NCBI RefSeq assembly: GCF_001544375.1
Contig: NZ_BCQJ01000002.1
Coordinates: 248,001-312,000 of the forward strand
DNA length: 64,000 bases
DNA from: Enterococcus canis NBRC 100695
GTDB taxonomy: Bacteria > Bacillota > Bacilli > Lactobacillales > Enterococcaceae
Direction of reading: 5' to 3'
Shown here: positions 8,538 through 18,217 of the stretch, piece after piece
Layout of the letters: each line of letters begins with the position of its first letter
Numbering within the stretch: the first letter of the stretch is position 1
Made by a program: the position numbers and the translations under genes
The notes under the pieces: model-generated
Seen by the model: the letters and a program-made list of their open reading frames with translations, nothing else
Databases searched by the model: none
What the model was told of the DNA's origin: nothing

Positions 8538-9592
8538 AGTTGTGCCACTCCGTCCCGTAGATGTTGACGCATGGCTTCCACGTCATCCATCTTCTGAATC
8601 TTGATATCGGCTGAGGACATTGCCGTATCAGGATCCTTCAGCCCATTACCAGTAAAGACAGTAACGACTGTTTCTCCTGGTTTGATTTGACCACTAGCAA
8701 TATGCTTGATAACGCCTGCTAGGGATGCCGCAGAACCCGGCTCAACAAAAACGCCATCTTGAGCGGCTACCTTGCGGTAAGCATTAAGGATTTCTTCATC
8801 TGTAACAGAATCAATATAGCCATGTGACTCATCTCTAGCAGCTTCCGCCAATTTCCAGCTAGCTGGATTCCCAATTCGGATAGCAGTCGCAATCGTTTCC
8901 GGTTGCTCAATCACTTCTCCACGCACAATGGCTGCCGCCCCTTCTGCCTCAAACCCGTGCATTCTTGGCAACAGCGTTCCTTTTTGGTCATGCCATTCTT
9001 TAAAGCCTTTCCAGTAAGCTGAGATATTTCCAGCATTTCCCACGGGAATCGCCAAAACATCTGGTGCCTTGCCAAGCTGTTCGCAGATTTCAAAAGCCGC
9101 TGTTTTTTGACCCTCTAAACGATAAGGGTTGACGGAGTTAACTAAGGCTACCGCTTCTGTATTAGCGATATCTCGTACCGCTTTTAGTGCTTCATCAAAG
9201 TTCCCAGGGATTGAAATGATATCTGCACCATACATGATGGCTTGCGCCAATTTGCCTAGTGCAATCTTGCCATCAGGAATCACCACGTACGCTTTTACGC
9301 CAGCTCGCGTTGCGTAAGCCGCGGCAGCCGCACTGGTATTACCAGTAGATGCGCAAATAATAGCTTTCGCTCCTGCTTCAACGGCTTTGGCCACGGCCAT
9401 CACCATCCCCCGGTCTTTAAAAGAGCCTGTCGGATTCAAGCCTTCATATTTTCCATAAAGATTGATTCCCAACTCATCAGATAAACTGTTTAAGCGAATC
9501 AAGGGCGTGTTTCCCTCCGCTAGCGAGATCAACGGGGTATTTTCTGTAATGGGTAAATACTCCTTATAACGTGTTAATAATCCTTCATACAT
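8534..9592 (-). CDS. thrC: Threonine synthase
   Basis: PLP enzyme converting O-phosphohomoserine to threonine. The 352-residue length fits the short Bacillus-type ThrC. The PLP lysine lies in [10 protein letters not shown] near residue 58, the substrate loop is [14 protein letters not shown], and the phosphate loop is PVGNAGN. A GAGGG site in the end of hom precedes the ATG by 8 nt. It lies between hom (2 nt gap) and thrB (4 nt overlap). Confidence 0.96.
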   Translation of the reverse strand: MYEGLLTRYKEYLPITENTPLISLAEGNTPLIRLNSLSDELGINLYGKYEGLNPTGSFKDRGMVMAVAKAVEAGAKAIICASTGNTSAAAAAYATRAGVKAYVVIPDGKIALGKLAQAIMYGADIISIPGNFDEALKAVRDIANTEAVALVNSVNPYRLEGQKTAAFEICEQLGKAPDVLAIPVGNAGNISAYWKGFKEWHDQKGTLLPRMHGFEAEGAAAIVRGEVIEQPETIATAIRIGNPASWKLAEAARDESHGYIDSVTDEEILNAYRKVAAQDGVFVEPGSAASLAGVIKHIASGQIKPGETVVTVFTGNGLKDPDTAMSSADIKIQKMDDVEAMRQHLRDGVAQL

Positions 9593-9594
9593 AG

Positions 9595-10839
9595 CTATCC
9601 CTCAACTTTCATGATATTGTGCAACTGGATTCGCGTAGACGAAAGCTGCGTTGTTAGTTCTTCTAATTGTACTTCTGAGATGATTTCTGTCAATAAGACG
9701 GTTCGCTCGCCTTCAATCAATTGACGTAATGAAATGCCGATTGTGTCTAAGATAGTGGTTAGTTGCGTAGGGTCTGCTTCTGGCGTTAACGCTAAGTAAT
9801 AACGCGCTAGTCGTTCCGCTTTTGGACTAATAGCTAGCGGCCGGTGGTACCCATTAAAGGGCTGGCCATGATTAGCGGTTGCCTGATTTTGGGCGATTTT
9901 CAACAAATCACTTACCACACTGGCAGCAGTTGGCATAGCGCCCGCACCAGGGCCGTAATACAAGGCCGAACCAATCCCCTGGCTAGTGACCGCAACAGCA
10001 TTGAATTCTTGCTGAACCGCCGCTAAAATAGCTGTCTTCGCCACAAGTGTCGGCATCACCTCGCCGTAAATCCCGCTGGCAGTTTCGCTAACGGTGCCTA
10101 ACAATTTGATGACATAACCTAACTGGTCTGCTAGCTGAACATCAGCCAAAGTTACTTGACGGATTCCAGCAATTTTTAGCGCGGAAAATGGCAAGGTCAT
10201 GCCAAAGGCAAACTCTCCCAGTAAAATCATTTTATAAGCTGCATCAATACCGTCCACATCATTCGTAGGATCAGATTCAGCAAAGCCTAATTCCTGTGCT
10301 TGTTGGAGTGCTTCTTCATACTGACGACCCTCAGCAAACATCTGCGTCAGCATATAATTAGTCGTGCCATTGACGATTCCTTGAACCATTTGAATCGTAT
10401 CCCCAGGATAACTTTCGGCTAAGGTCCGTAAAATAGGAATGCCACCTGCCACACTAGCCTCGTAGTACAAATCACATCCTTGGGCCTGCGCCAGCGCAAT
10501 CAATTCTTCTCCATGAAGGGCCATCAGATCTTTATTGGCGGTCACTACATGCTTCCTATTTTCTAGGGCCATTTTGATATATTGACGGGCTGGTTCGATT
10601 TTTCCTAGCAGCTCCACCACGATATCAATTGTCGGGTCTTGGACAATGTCGCGAATATCAGTGGTTAGTTCCAGCTGATATTGCGCAGCTAAGGCCTGCT
10701 TTGCGGCAATATTTCGGACTAGCGCCTTTTTCACTGTAAACTGGGCATAATCTGCAGATTTCGTTTGATCGCGCAAATGGTTTAAGAGGCCAGTACCGAC
10801 TGTACCCGTGCCTAAAAGACCAATCGTTAGTTGTGTCAT
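9595..10839 (-). CDS. hom: Homoserine dehydrogenase
   Basis: NAD(P)-dependent reduction of aspartate semialdehyde to homoserine, the branch point to threonine and methionine. Of 414 residues, an N-terminal Rossmann motif [11 protein letters not shown] is followed by [10 protein letters not shown] and the catalytic-domain blocks [11 protein letters not shown] and [16 protein letters not shown]. The C-terminal 75 residues look like a short ACT domain, the usual site for threonine feedback. A GGAAGGGAG site precedes the ATG. It is the first gene of the operon; no T-box leader is visible. Confidence 0.95.
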   Translation of the reverse strand: MTQLTIGLLGTGTVGTGLLNHLRDQTKSADYAQFTVKKALVRNIAAKQALAAQYQLELTTDIRDIVQDPTIDIVVELLGKIEPARQYIKMALENRKHVVTANKDLMALHGEELIALAQAQGCDLYYEASVAGGIPILRTLAESYPGDTIQMVQGIVNGTTNYMLTQMFAEGRQYEEALQQAQELGFAESDPTNDVDGIDAAYKMILLGEFAFGMTLPFSALKIAGIRQVTLADVQLADQLGYVIKLLGTVSETASGIYGEVMPTLVAKTAILAAVQQEFNAVAVTSQGIGSALYYGPGAGAMPTAASVVSDLLKIAQNQATANHGQPFNGYHRPLAISPKAERLARYYLALTPEADPTQLTTILDTIGISLRQLIEGERTVLLTEIISEVQLEELTTQLSSTRIQLHNIMKVEG

Positions 10840-10918
10840 AGGTTGCTCCCTTCCAGAACATTAAAAAGGACTCATCTTTTTCTAATAAATATGGGTATTA
10901 GTATAACGAACTCTATCG

Positions 10919-10958
10919 AAAAAAACCAGTCTTTTAGAGGATTTTCTAAAAGACTGGT
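10919..10958 (-). terminator. Terminator of pgcA-arsR
   Basis: A perfect 14-bp stem (ACCAGTCTTTTAGA and its complement) followed by a run of seven T residues on the minus strand, shortly after the arsR stop. Confidence 0.92.
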
Positions 10959-10966
10959 CGCTTTGA

Positions 10967-11248
10967 TCAGCTATGTTGGATATGCGCCAATGTCAGATCT
11001 AAAATGTCTAAGACGTGGTGATCATCCAAGGAGTAATAGATGGTTTTACCATCTCGTCTGGAGCGAACCACCGCCGCTTCTCGTAACAATTTTAATTGAT
11101 GCGACACTGCTGATTGCTCCATTGCTAGTTCTTGACCAATCGCTGTCACATTTTGTTCCCCACCCTTTAAAAATAAAAGAATTTTCAACCGAGTCGGGTC
11201 GCCGAGCATTTTAAATAAGCGGCTTATTTTATCAATATCAGTCTGCAT
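10967..11248 (-). CDS. ArsR/SmtB-family metal sensor, CzrA-like alpha-5 site
   Basis: Winged-helix repressor of 93 residues, starting MQTDIDKISRLFK. The recognition region is EQSAVSHQLKLLREAAVV. The C-terminal helix carries D and H two apart, then H eleven later and H three later (in DHHVLDILDLTLAHIQH). This is the exact spacing of the DxH...HxxH zinc/cobalt ligands of CzrA and SmtB alpha-5 sites. I start at the ATG at 11248, about 10 nt after AAAGG. It lies 16 nt after pgcA and before the shared terminator. No metal exporter is adjacent, so its targets are unknown. Confidence 0.85.
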   Translation of the reverse strand: MQTDIDKISRLFKMLGDPTRLKILLFLKGGEQNVTAIGQELAMEQSAVSHQLKLLREAAVVRSRRDGKTIYYSLDDHHVLDILDLTLAHIQHS

Positions 11249-11264
11249 AGTGCTCATCCTTTGA

Positions 11265-12992
11265 TTATTCTGCGGTAATTGCTTTGATTGCTGCTTCCAT
11301 CTTCGCAATTTTTTCATCAGCAGCTGCTTGCGAGTCTGCTTTTGTTGCCAAGTAGAATTTGATCTTTGGTTCTGTTCCCGAAGGACGAACCGCGATCCAG
11401 CCACCATCTTCCAGCAAGTATTTTAACACATCAGAGGCCCCTGTTTCGAGTTTTTCCTCTTTTCCGTCAGCAAAACGGCGTGTCAGACTTTGGAAGTCTT
11501 CACTGCAGGCTACTTTAATGCCGCCAAATTCAGTTGGGGCTTCTTCGCGGAATTTTTTCATCAAGGCTTTGATTTTTTCACTGCCGCTAATACCGCTCAT
11601 AGTCACAGAGATTGTTTTTTCAGTGTAGTAGCCATACTCTTCAAAAATATCTTGTAGGCCGTCATAAAGCGTCTTCCCTGATTTTTTATAAAAGGCCGCT
11701 ACTTCCGCTAACAAGACAAGTGCTTGAATAGCATCTTTATCCCGCACAAATGGTTTTACTAAATAGCCATAGCTTTCTTCAAAACCAAACATAAAGGTTT
11801 GACTATGATCTACTTCGTATTGTTTGATTTTTTCAGCAATAAATTTGAAGCCCGTCAAAACATTGACCATCTTTGTTTGATAGCTTTCTGCGATGACTGT
11901 TGGCAATTCGCTGGAAACAATGGATTTCAATACCACCGCGTTTTCTGGTAACGTACCGGCATCCCAGTGAGCTTTCAAGATATAATGAATCATCAGTGCC
12001 CCTAATTGGTTTCCTGTCAATACTTGATAAGTGCCATCTGGTAAACGGACAGCTGCCCCCAAGCGGTCAGCATCCGGATCCGTTGCAACTAACAGATCGG
12101 CATCTTCTTTTTCACCTAAACGGATGGCATATTCAAAAGCTGAATGTTCTTCCGGATTTGGTGATTTTACGGTTGTAAAATCAGGATCGGCCACGGCTTG
12201 TTCTGGTACTAATTGGAATTTTTCAAAGCCAGCTTGTTTCAAGGCTTTTTCTCCCAACATTTTGCCTGTTCCGTGTAGTGGCGTGTAAATCAATTTCAAT
12301 TCTTTCCCCAGTTCATCCACCAGCGCTTGATTAATCGTGACGGTTTTAACTTCTTTCAAATAAGCTGTGTCGACTTCTTCACCGATAATGTTGATTAAGC
12401 CGCTGTGTTCTACTTCCTCATCAGACAATACTTCCACTTTCAAAGGATTTTCAACGCCGCGAACATATGTTGTCAACGCATCGGCATCATGCGGCGGCAT
12501 TTGGCCACCATCTTCGCCATAAACCTTGTAGCCGTTATATTCAGCTGGATTGTGGGAAGCAGTGATCATGATACCTGTAAAGGTTTTCAAATAGCGGACA
12601 GCAAAAGAAAGTTCTGGAGTCGGCCGCAAGCTTTCAAATACAAAAGATGGAATATCATGGTGAGCCAATGTTTTGGCAGCTTCCATGGCAAATTCCGGTG
12701 ACATATGACGTGAATCATAAGCGATGGCAACCCCACGACGTTTTGTTTCAGGATCTTGACTGTCCATAAAACGAGCCAATCCTTCGGTCGCTTGACGAAT
12801 CGTGTAAATATTCATCCGATTGATCCCAGCCCCTAAGATGCCACGCATCCCAGCTGTCCCAAATTCAAGAGGCGCATAAAAAGCGTCTTTGCGTTTTTCA
12901 GGATCTGCTCCTAGATCTGCTAAATCTTTTTTCATGTTCTCATCAAGATTTTCTTCGTTTACCCATTGCTCATATACTTGTTCCCAAGTCAT
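11265..12992 (-). CDS. pgcA: Alpha-phosphoglucomutase (phosphohexomutase family)
   Basis: Interconverts glucose-6-phosphate and glucose-1-phosphate, supplying UDP-glucose made by GalU (encoded at 28.0 kb) for glycolipids and polysaccharides. At 575 residues it has the phosphoserine loop GIMITASHNPAEYNG near residue 140, the magnesium loop DPDADR, the sugar loop FGFEESYGYL and the phosphate loop RPSGTEPKIKFY. All family motifs are intact. An extended -10 promoter lies upstream, and the CzrA-like regulator follows in the same unit. Confidence 0.93.
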   Translation of the reverse strand: MTWEQVYEQWVNEENLDENMKKDLADLGADPEKRKDAFYAPLEFGTAGMRGILGAGINRMNIYTIRQATEGLARFMDSQDPETKRRGVAIAYDSRHMSPEFAMEAAKTLAHHDIPSFVFESLRPTPELSFAVRYLKTFTGIMITASHNPAEYNGYKVYGEDGGQMPPHDADALTTYVRGVENPLKVEVLSDEEVEHSGLINIIGEEVDTAYLKEVKTVTINQALVDELGKELKLIYTPLHGTGKMLGEKALKQAGFEKFQLVPEQAVADPDFTTVKSPNPEEHSAFEYAIRLGEKEDADLLVATDPDADRLGAAVRLPDGTYQVLTGNQLGALMIHYILKAHWDAGTLPENAVVLKSIVSSELPTVIAESYQTKMVNVLTGFKFIAEKIKQYEVDHSQTFMFGFEESYGYLVKPFVRDKDAIQALVLLAEVAAFYKKSGKTLYDGLQDIFEEYGYYTEKTISVTMSGISGSEKIKALMKKFREEAPTEFGGIKVACSEDFQSLTRRFADGKEEKLETGASDVLKYLLEDGGWIAVRPSGTEPKIKFYLATKADSQAAADEKIAKMEAAIKAITAE

Positions 12993-13028
12993 GAAATAAC
13001 ACCTCTCTCATCTTTAAATTACAAAATA

Positions 13029-13037
13029 AGTATATCA
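13029..13037 (-). promoter_or_regulatory. Extended -10 promoter of pgcA
   Basis: TGA then TATACT on the minus strand, about 37 nt before the pgcA start. The remaining ~120 nt up to the trxB terminator is AT-rich with no gene. Confidence 0.5.
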
Positions 13038-13154
13038 TTCTTACATACGTGATAAAAGCAGAAAAAGCAAGAAAATAACAAAAAAATGAGAATGTTTAAT
13101 ATTTTTTCATTTTACTGACAAAATAAATAATCGGTGTCCTGAGCCTTAGCCAAT

Positions 13155-13183
13155 AAAAAAAGGAACTGCTTAAAGGCAGTCCC
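13155..13183 (-). terminator. Terminator of trxB
   Basis: A stem with GGGACTGC pairing to GCAGTTCC followed by seven T residues, just after the trxB stop on the minus strand. Confidence 0.88.
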
Positions 13184-13190
13184 TCATTGA

Positions 13191-14102
13191 TTAGTTTTCT
13201 TCTAGATATTTGTAGACTTGTTGGCCGGCAATCCCGCCTTCACCAACGGCGGTGGTGATTTGACGCAAGTCTTTTTCACGAACATCGCCAATAGCAAAGA
13301 CACCAGGCATGGTGGTTTTCATTTCGCCATCGGTTTCAATCCAGCCGGCAGCATTGGTTAAACCAGCTTTAACGAAAGGTTCAGTCAATGGATCCAGACC
13401 AACATAGATGAAAACACCATCTGCGGCAACTTCTTTCACTTCATTGGTTTTGAGATTGCGTAATTTCCCACCGGTCACAACCATTTCATTGCCTACGATT
13501 TCTTCTAAAACAGTATCCCATTCAAAAGAAATTTTTTCATTATCAAATGCTCGTTGTTGAATAATTTTTTGAGCCCGTAATTCATCGCGACGATGAACAA
13601 TCACTACTTCGGAAGCAAATTGAGTTAAATAAATCGCTTCTTCCACAGCAGAATCCCCACCGCCAATTACTAAAAGACGTTTGTTACGGAAAAAGGCACC
13701 ATCACAAACAGCACAATAAGATACGCCACGTCCAGAAAACTCTTCTTCACCCTTAACGCCTAATTTACGATGCACACAGCCCGTAGCAATAATTACGGTT
13801 TTACCTTTATAGGTTTGGTCCTCACAAATCACTTCTTTATGGTCACCCTGGTCTTTGATGTCCATTACAATTCCGTAGGCGTTTTCCGTACCAAATTTGC
13901 TAACCCCTTCATACATTTTAAAGGCCAACTCTGGTCCCATGATTGATTCAAATCCTGGGTAGTTTTCGATCTCTGCCGTGTTATTCATTTGTCCGCCTGG
14001 CGCACCACGTTCAATCATCAATACAGATAAATTCGACCGTGAGGCATATAGCGCAGCCGTCATTCCTGCTGGTCCCGCGCCAATTACAATCACATCATAC
14101 AT
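13191..14102 (-). CDS. trxB: Thioredoxin reductase (NADPH)
   Basis: FAD enzyme that reduces thioredoxin with NADPH. At 303 residues it has the FAD loop GAGPAGMTAALYASR, the redox-active CAVC near residue 133, the NADPH loop GGGDSAVEEA and the C-terminal GVFAIGDVR. A GGAGGG site precedes the ATG. It is a single-gene unit with its own terminator. Its promoter overlaps one arm of an 11-bp inverted repeat, which suggests regulation. Confidence 0.95.
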   Translation of the reverse strand: MYDVIVIGAGPAGMTAALYASRSNLSVLMIERGAPGGQMNNTAEIENYPGFESIMGPELAFKMYEGVSKFGTENAYGIVMDIKDQGDHKEVICEDQTYKGKTVIIATGCVHRKLGVKGEEEFSGRGVSYCAVCDGAFFRNKRLLVIGGGDSAVEEAIYLTQFASEVVIVHRRDELRAQKIIQQRAFDNEKISFEWDTVLEEIVGNEMVVTGGKLRNLKTNEVKEVAADGVFIYVGLDPLTEPFVKAGLTNAAGWIETDGEMKTTMPGVFAIGDVREKDLRQITTAVGEGGIAGQQVYKYLEEN

Positions 14103-14135
14103 ATGTACTTTCCCTCCAACTTATAAACTGACTTC

Positions 14136-14164
14136 ACTTTACAGCCTAACAAAACTTCTGTCCA
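14136..14164 (-). promoter_or_regulatory. Promoter of trxB
   Basis: TGGACA, 17-nt spacer, TAAAGT on the minus strand. The spacer contains one arm of the inverted repeat at 14148-14202. Confidence 0.5.
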
Positions 14165-14202
14165 TAGTTATGCTTGCAAAAAGATGTACATGAAGTTTTG
14201 TT
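14148..14202. repeat. Inverted repeat overlapping the trxB promoter
   Basis: Perfect 11-bp arms AACAAAACTTC and GAAGTTTTGTT are separated by 33 nt, with further partial pairing inside. No T run follows on either side, so it does not look like a terminator. It may be an operator or an RNA hairpin upstream of trxB. Confidence 0.6.
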
Positions 14203-14252
14203 TGACTGATACTCTGATTAACCCAAAATGTTCCCAGTGGCATCTTTTAAGC

Positions 14253-16031
14253 TTACACGTCACTGCTTTGCAATTGATACATATCGGCATATAAGCCTTT
14301 TTGGGCCAATAACGTTTCGTGATTGCCACGTTCCACGATATGCCCTTTATCCAGCACTAAAATCAAGTTAGCGTCACGAATCGTTGACAGCCGGTGGGCA
14401 ATGGCTATTGTAGTCCGGCCTTGACGCATTTTAGCCAGTCCTTCTTGAATGAGGCCTTCTGTTTCGGTATCAATATTAGCCGTTGCTTCATCCAAAATCA
14501 AAATCTTCGGATCCGTCACCATCGTGCGGGCAAAAGAAATCAATTGTCTTTGACCGCTAGAGTAGCTGGCGCCACGTTCAATGACCTTTGCTTCGTAACG
14601 ACGCGGTAAGGTTTTGATAAATTTATCAGCTTGTACAAATTCAGCCGCCTCTTCAATCTCCACCTGCGTGATGTTGGGATTCATCATGCGGATGTTTCCG
14701 GCAATATCTCCATAAAACATGAAGGCATCTTGCAAGACTAAGCCCATTTTTTTACGAAGTTCGGTGATCGGATACTCACGAATATCGCGATCATCAATCA
14801 GAATCTGACCTTCAGAGAATTCGTAGAAACGCATCAACACATTAATGATGGAGCTTTTGCCACTACCCGTATGCCCCACTAACGCCACTGTTTCACCGGG
14901 ATGCGCGACAAAACTGATATTATTCAAAACATTATGTTCGCCGTCATAAGAAAAGCTAACATTGCGAAATTCAATTTTGCCTGCGGTAATCTGTCCGTCG
15001 GCATCTTCAGCTTGTTGCGGTGTTACCTCTTCTGTATCCATGATTTTTAAGATACGGCTGCCCGCCACGATCCCATCCGTAAAGACACTTAGATAATCCA
15101 TCATCTGGGTCATGGGGTTGAAGAAGGACTGAATATAGGTTACAAAAGCATAAATCAAGCCGACTTCTAGAGGCGAATGTAAGGCATCGAAACCAAATAA
15201 CGTGAGGGATAAGGCCACTGCCAAAGCATAAAGTAAATTGATAATAGGACTTAGTAGTAACGAATTAGTCCGAATCATGGCAAAACGTGTTTTGAGATAT
15301 TCCTCATTGATTTCGCCAAATTCGGCTTCTAGGCGTTGCTCTTGGCGGAATTGCTGAATGATTTGCATGCCGCTGATAGATTCATTCAGTTTCGTGTTCA
15401 ACTGACTCAGTCGTTCCCGCATACGACGATAAATCTTGGAACTAAATTGCTGGTAATACCAAATCACTACTGCTAAGACCGGTAAGAATAGTAAGCAGAA
15501 CAGCGTGATTTTTATGTTGATACTGAACATGGCAATAAATGCAGAAATAATGGCAAAGACGCCATTCAGAACCATCAGAAAGACATACCAAAATTCAAAC
15601 AGGGTGTCCGTATCATTGGTAACACGAGACACGTTGGAGCCAGCCGGCGTTTGATCAAAGTAGCGCATACCTAACGTATGCAGCTTTTTAAAAAGCTCAG
15701 AACGGATATATTGGTAGGTCTTCAAAGAGCCCATGGAATAAAGAAACCATTGGAAGAACCAAATGATAGCTTTTAAAACAACGCCTAATAAATAGAGACC
15801 TGCAAAGAAATAAATGATTTGCTCAGTGGCGGTTTTGGGGGTCAAATATTGGTCCATAAGCGTTTGGATGATCCGTGGCAGCAGCACATTCATCACCGCT
15901 AAAGCTCCTGCAAAGATAATGGCAATCAAAAAAGTCAGCCGAAATGGACGTGCAAACTTAAAAAGTCGTTTGACAATGGTTGCCTGTTCCTTTAAGGGAA
16001 TCGATTTTGACCACTCAGATTGATGTTCCAT
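14253..16031 (-). CDS. Heterodimeric ABC exporter, subunit with catalytic glutamate
   Basis: Type IV ABC half-transporter of 592 residues: six membrane helices (about 30-320), then an ATPase domain. Walker A is GHTGSGKSS and Walker B ILDEATANID keeps the catalytic glutamate. The signature is the unusual YSSGQRQ, not LSGGQ. This asymmetry complements the partner at 16015-17781 and is typical of LmrCD, BmrCD and TM287/288-type multidrug or lipid exporters. It overlaps the partner gene by 17 nt. The substrate is not predictable. Confidence 0.9.
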   Translation of the reverse strand: MEHQSEWSKSIPLKEQATIVKRLFKFARPFRLTFLIAIIFAGALAVMNVLLPRIIQTLMDQYLTPKTATEQIIYFFAGLYLLGVVLKAIIWFFQWFLYSMGSLKTYQYIRSELFKKLHTLGMRYFDQTPAGSNVSRVTNDTDTLFEFWYVFLMVLNGVFAIISAFIAMFSINIKITLFCLLFLPVLAVVIWYYQQFSSKIYRRMRERLSQLNTKLNESISGMQIIQQFRQEQRLEAEFGEINEEYLKTRFAMIRTNSLLLSPIINLLYALAVALSLTLFGFDALHSPLEVGLIYAFVTYIQSFFNPMTQMMDYLSVFTDGIVAGSRILKIMDTEEVTPQQAEDADGQITAGKIEFRNVSFSYDGEHNVLNNISFVAHPGETVALVGHTGSGKSSIINVLMRFYEFSEGQILIDDRDIREYPITELRKKMGLVLQDAFMFYGDIAGNIRMMNPNITQVEIEEAAEFVQADKFIKTLPRRYEAKVIERGASYSSGQRQLISFARTMVTDPKILILDEATANIDTETEGLIQEGLAKMRQGRTTIAIAHRLSTIRDANLILVLDKGHIVERGNHETLLAQKGLYADMYQLQSSDV

Positions 16032-17781
16032 CTAGCTCACTCCCTTCAATTTTTGCCTCTAATTGTTGCCGATCCCACATCCGCTTATACCAGCCACCAA
16101 GAGCTAGCAATTCTTGATGGGTTCCACGTTCCACGATTCGGCCTTCATCTAGGACTAGAATCTCTTGGGCATGCATCACTGAACTTAAACGGTGAGCGGC
16201 AATAATCGTCGTTTTTTCTTGACGCAACGCTTTTAAGTGCCGCAAGATGGCTTCCTCTGTTTTAGCATCGACCGCCGAAAGTGCGTCATCTAAAATCAGT
16301 AATTCAGGATCCATAATCAGTGCCCGGGCAATAGAGATTCGTTGCTTCTGCCCGCCGGATAAAGAGACGCCTCGTTCCCCCACCATGGTGTCATAACCTT
16401 TAGGGAAGGCTGTAATCTCATTATGAATAAACGCTAAATCAGCCGCTCGCTCCACGGCTTTCTGTGATAAATGCGGATCAACGAACCGAATATTGTCACG
16501 GACAGTCATGGAAAATAGGAAATGGTCTTGGGGAACATACCCAATATTTCCCAACAATGCATCTAAGGTGTAGTCTTTGATATCCACACCACCAATAGTG
16601 ATTTTCCCAAGGTATTCGTCATACTCTCGCAGAAACAGTTTAACCATCGAGGTCTTACCTGCGCCTGTTTTACCAACAATCCCTAGAGTGGCGCCTTTTT
16701 CCAGTACAAATTTAATGTTGGTCAGCGCCGTTGCTTCCGTATCGGGATAATGGAAGTCACGGATTTCATAATCAATCGCACCTTTTGCAGGCTGTTTAAT
16801 ACCGTCGGGCTTCTCAACGATATGCGAGCGCTCTTGCAATAGCTCAGAAACGCGGTCATAGCTAGCCGAACCCCGCTCCATCACATTAAATAGGCGACCA
16901 ATGGCAAACATCGGCCAAACCAACATGCCAATGTAGCTAATAAAAGAGACTAGCTGACCTATCGTGATGGTATCCGTCATAATGTAACGGCCGCCAATCA
17001 GAATGGTCAGCACATAGGAAACACCAATAATCAAGGTAATAAAAGGATCAAACAAGGCGTCTAGAAAATTGACCTTGCGATTTTTTACAATAGCATTGTC
17101 GATTTTCCTTTGGAAATCCGCGATGTCTTCCTCTTCTTGGCCAAAGGTTTTGATGACCTTGATACCCGTGATACTTTCCTGGGTTTTATCATTGATATCG
17201 GAAAAGGCCTCCTGAGCCTCCCGAAAAGCATCGTGCAGTTTTGTCCCTAAAACGCGGGCAGTGACTGCCAAAAGTGGTAATGGTAAAAGTGCAATCAAGG
17301 TTAGCCGCCAGTCTACAAATAGCACCATGGCGATGATCGTCATGCCACCGGTGATAATCGAGTCAGCAAAGGTCAAAATTCCCGCCCCCGCCACATTTTG
17401 AATGGCGTTCAAGTCATTCGTTGCATGTGCCATCAAATCACCAGTCCGGTGCTTTTGGTAAAAATTTTGGTCCATTAAGGTAAAATGACGGAATAAATCC
17501 TGTCGCAGCCTTTTTTCCAGCTTAGCTGCACTTCCCCAAATATTCTGGCGCCAAATATAACGGAAAAGATACTGGGCGATTGCTGCAACTGCTAATAGCG
17601 CGACCCATCCTAAAATCGTAGAGATGACAATTTCACGGGAGGCAATCTCGTCAATCACAATCCCAATGACTTTGGGCGGGACTAGCTGGACGATGGCAAC
17701 TGCCACGAGTGCCGCAACGCCAATCAAATAGCTGCGTTTTTCCTCTTTGAAAAACCAACCGAGTTTTTGAAATATTTTCAT
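16015..17781 (-). CDS. Heterodimeric ABC exporter, degenerate-site subunit
   Basis: Half-transporter of 588 residues with an N-terminal six-helix domain and a C-terminal ATPase. Walker A is GKTGAGKTS and the signature is canonical LSGGQKQ, but Walker B reads ILDDALSAVD with aspartate in place of the catalytic glutamate. Paired with the downstream subunit it gives one active and one degenerate ATP site. The start is the ATG at 17781 with AAAGGAGG 5 nt upstream; the longer reading lacks a site. It is the first gene of a two-gene operon. Confidence 0.9.
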   Translation of the reverse strand: MKIFQKLGWFFKEEKRSYLIGVAALVAVAIVQLVPPKVIGIVIDEIASREIVISTILGWVALLAVAAIAQYLFRYIWRQNIWGSAAKLEKRLRQDLFRHFTLMDQNFYQKHRTGDLMAHATNDLNAIQNVAGAGILTFADSIITGGMTIIAMVLFVDWRLTLIALLPLPLLAVTARVLGTKLHDAFREAQEAFSDINDKTQESITGIKVIKTFGQEEEDIADFQRKIDNAIVKNRKVNFLDALFDPFITLIIGVSYVLTILIGGRYIMTDTITIGQLVSFISYIGMLVWPMFAIGRLFNVMERGSASYDRVSELLQERSHIVEKPDGIKQPAKGAIDYEIRDFHYPDTEATALTNIKFVLEKGATLGIVGKTGAGKTSMVKLFLREYDEYLGKITIGGVDIKDYTLDALLGNIGYVPQDHFLFSMTVRDNIRFVDPHLSQKAVERAADLAFIHNEITAFPKGYDTMVGERGVSLSGGQKQRISIARALIMDPELLILDDALSAVDAKTEEAILRHLKALRQEKTTIIAAHRLSSVMHAQEILVLDEGRIVERGTHQELLALGGWYKRMWDRQQLEAKIEGSELDGTSI

Positions 17782-17831
17782 GGGTACCTCCTTTAAATAA
17801 ACTTTCAGAAAAATCAAACAATAGCTGTCAT

Positions 17832-17859
17832 GAAAAAACGGGCTGAAAAATCAGCCCGC
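17832..17859 (-). terminator. Terminator of yneF
   Basis: A CGGGCTGA/TCAGCCCG stem followed by six T residues on the minus strand, downstream of yneF. Confidence 0.9.
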
Positions 17860-17879
17860 AGTGGTTTAAAAAAGAGCGC

Positions 17880-18104
17880 TTATTTTTGTGCTTGGCTCTT
17901 CATTTGTTGCATCATTTGACGGATTTTCTTTTCAGACGGTTTTTGACCCATCTGCATCATCATCATCCGTAACATATCCTCATTAACGGGAGGATTTTTC
18001 TTGAAATAATCTTGCATATATTTACGGGCAAGGAAAAAGCCGCCCACTGCGCCTAATAATGCGGCGATGATCGCGATCACAACTACGATTCCGGTACTTA
18101 CCAT
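17880..18104 (-). CDS. YneF family small membrane protein (UPF0154)
   Basis: A 74-residue protein with one N-terminal membrane helix (about 5-26, ending GGFFLARKYM) and a cytoplasmic tail rich in methionine and lysine (MLRMMMMQMGQKPSEKKIRQMM). This is the UPF0154/YneF family, whose function is unknown. It is a stand-alone gene with its own terminator. Confidence 0.88.
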   Translation of the reverse strand: MVSTGIVVVIAIIAALLGAVGGFFLARKYMQDYFKKNPPVNEDMLRMMMMQMGQKPSEKKIRQMMQQMKSQAQK

Positions 18105-18159
18105 GATTCTCGCTCCTTTCTCTCATGTTCTCAATGAAACATTTTACTAGAAAGCATGC

Positions 18160-18209
18160 AAAAAGAAAAGAGGAAGTCGGGATAAATCTTGAATTATCCC
18201 TGACTTCCT
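18160..18209 (-). terminator. Terminator of nfo
   Basis: A long stem (AGGAAGTC then GGGATAA pairing with TTATCCC and GACTTCCT) followed by a CTTTTCTTTTT tract on the minus strand. Confidence 0.85.
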
Positions 18210-18217
18210 ACTATATT

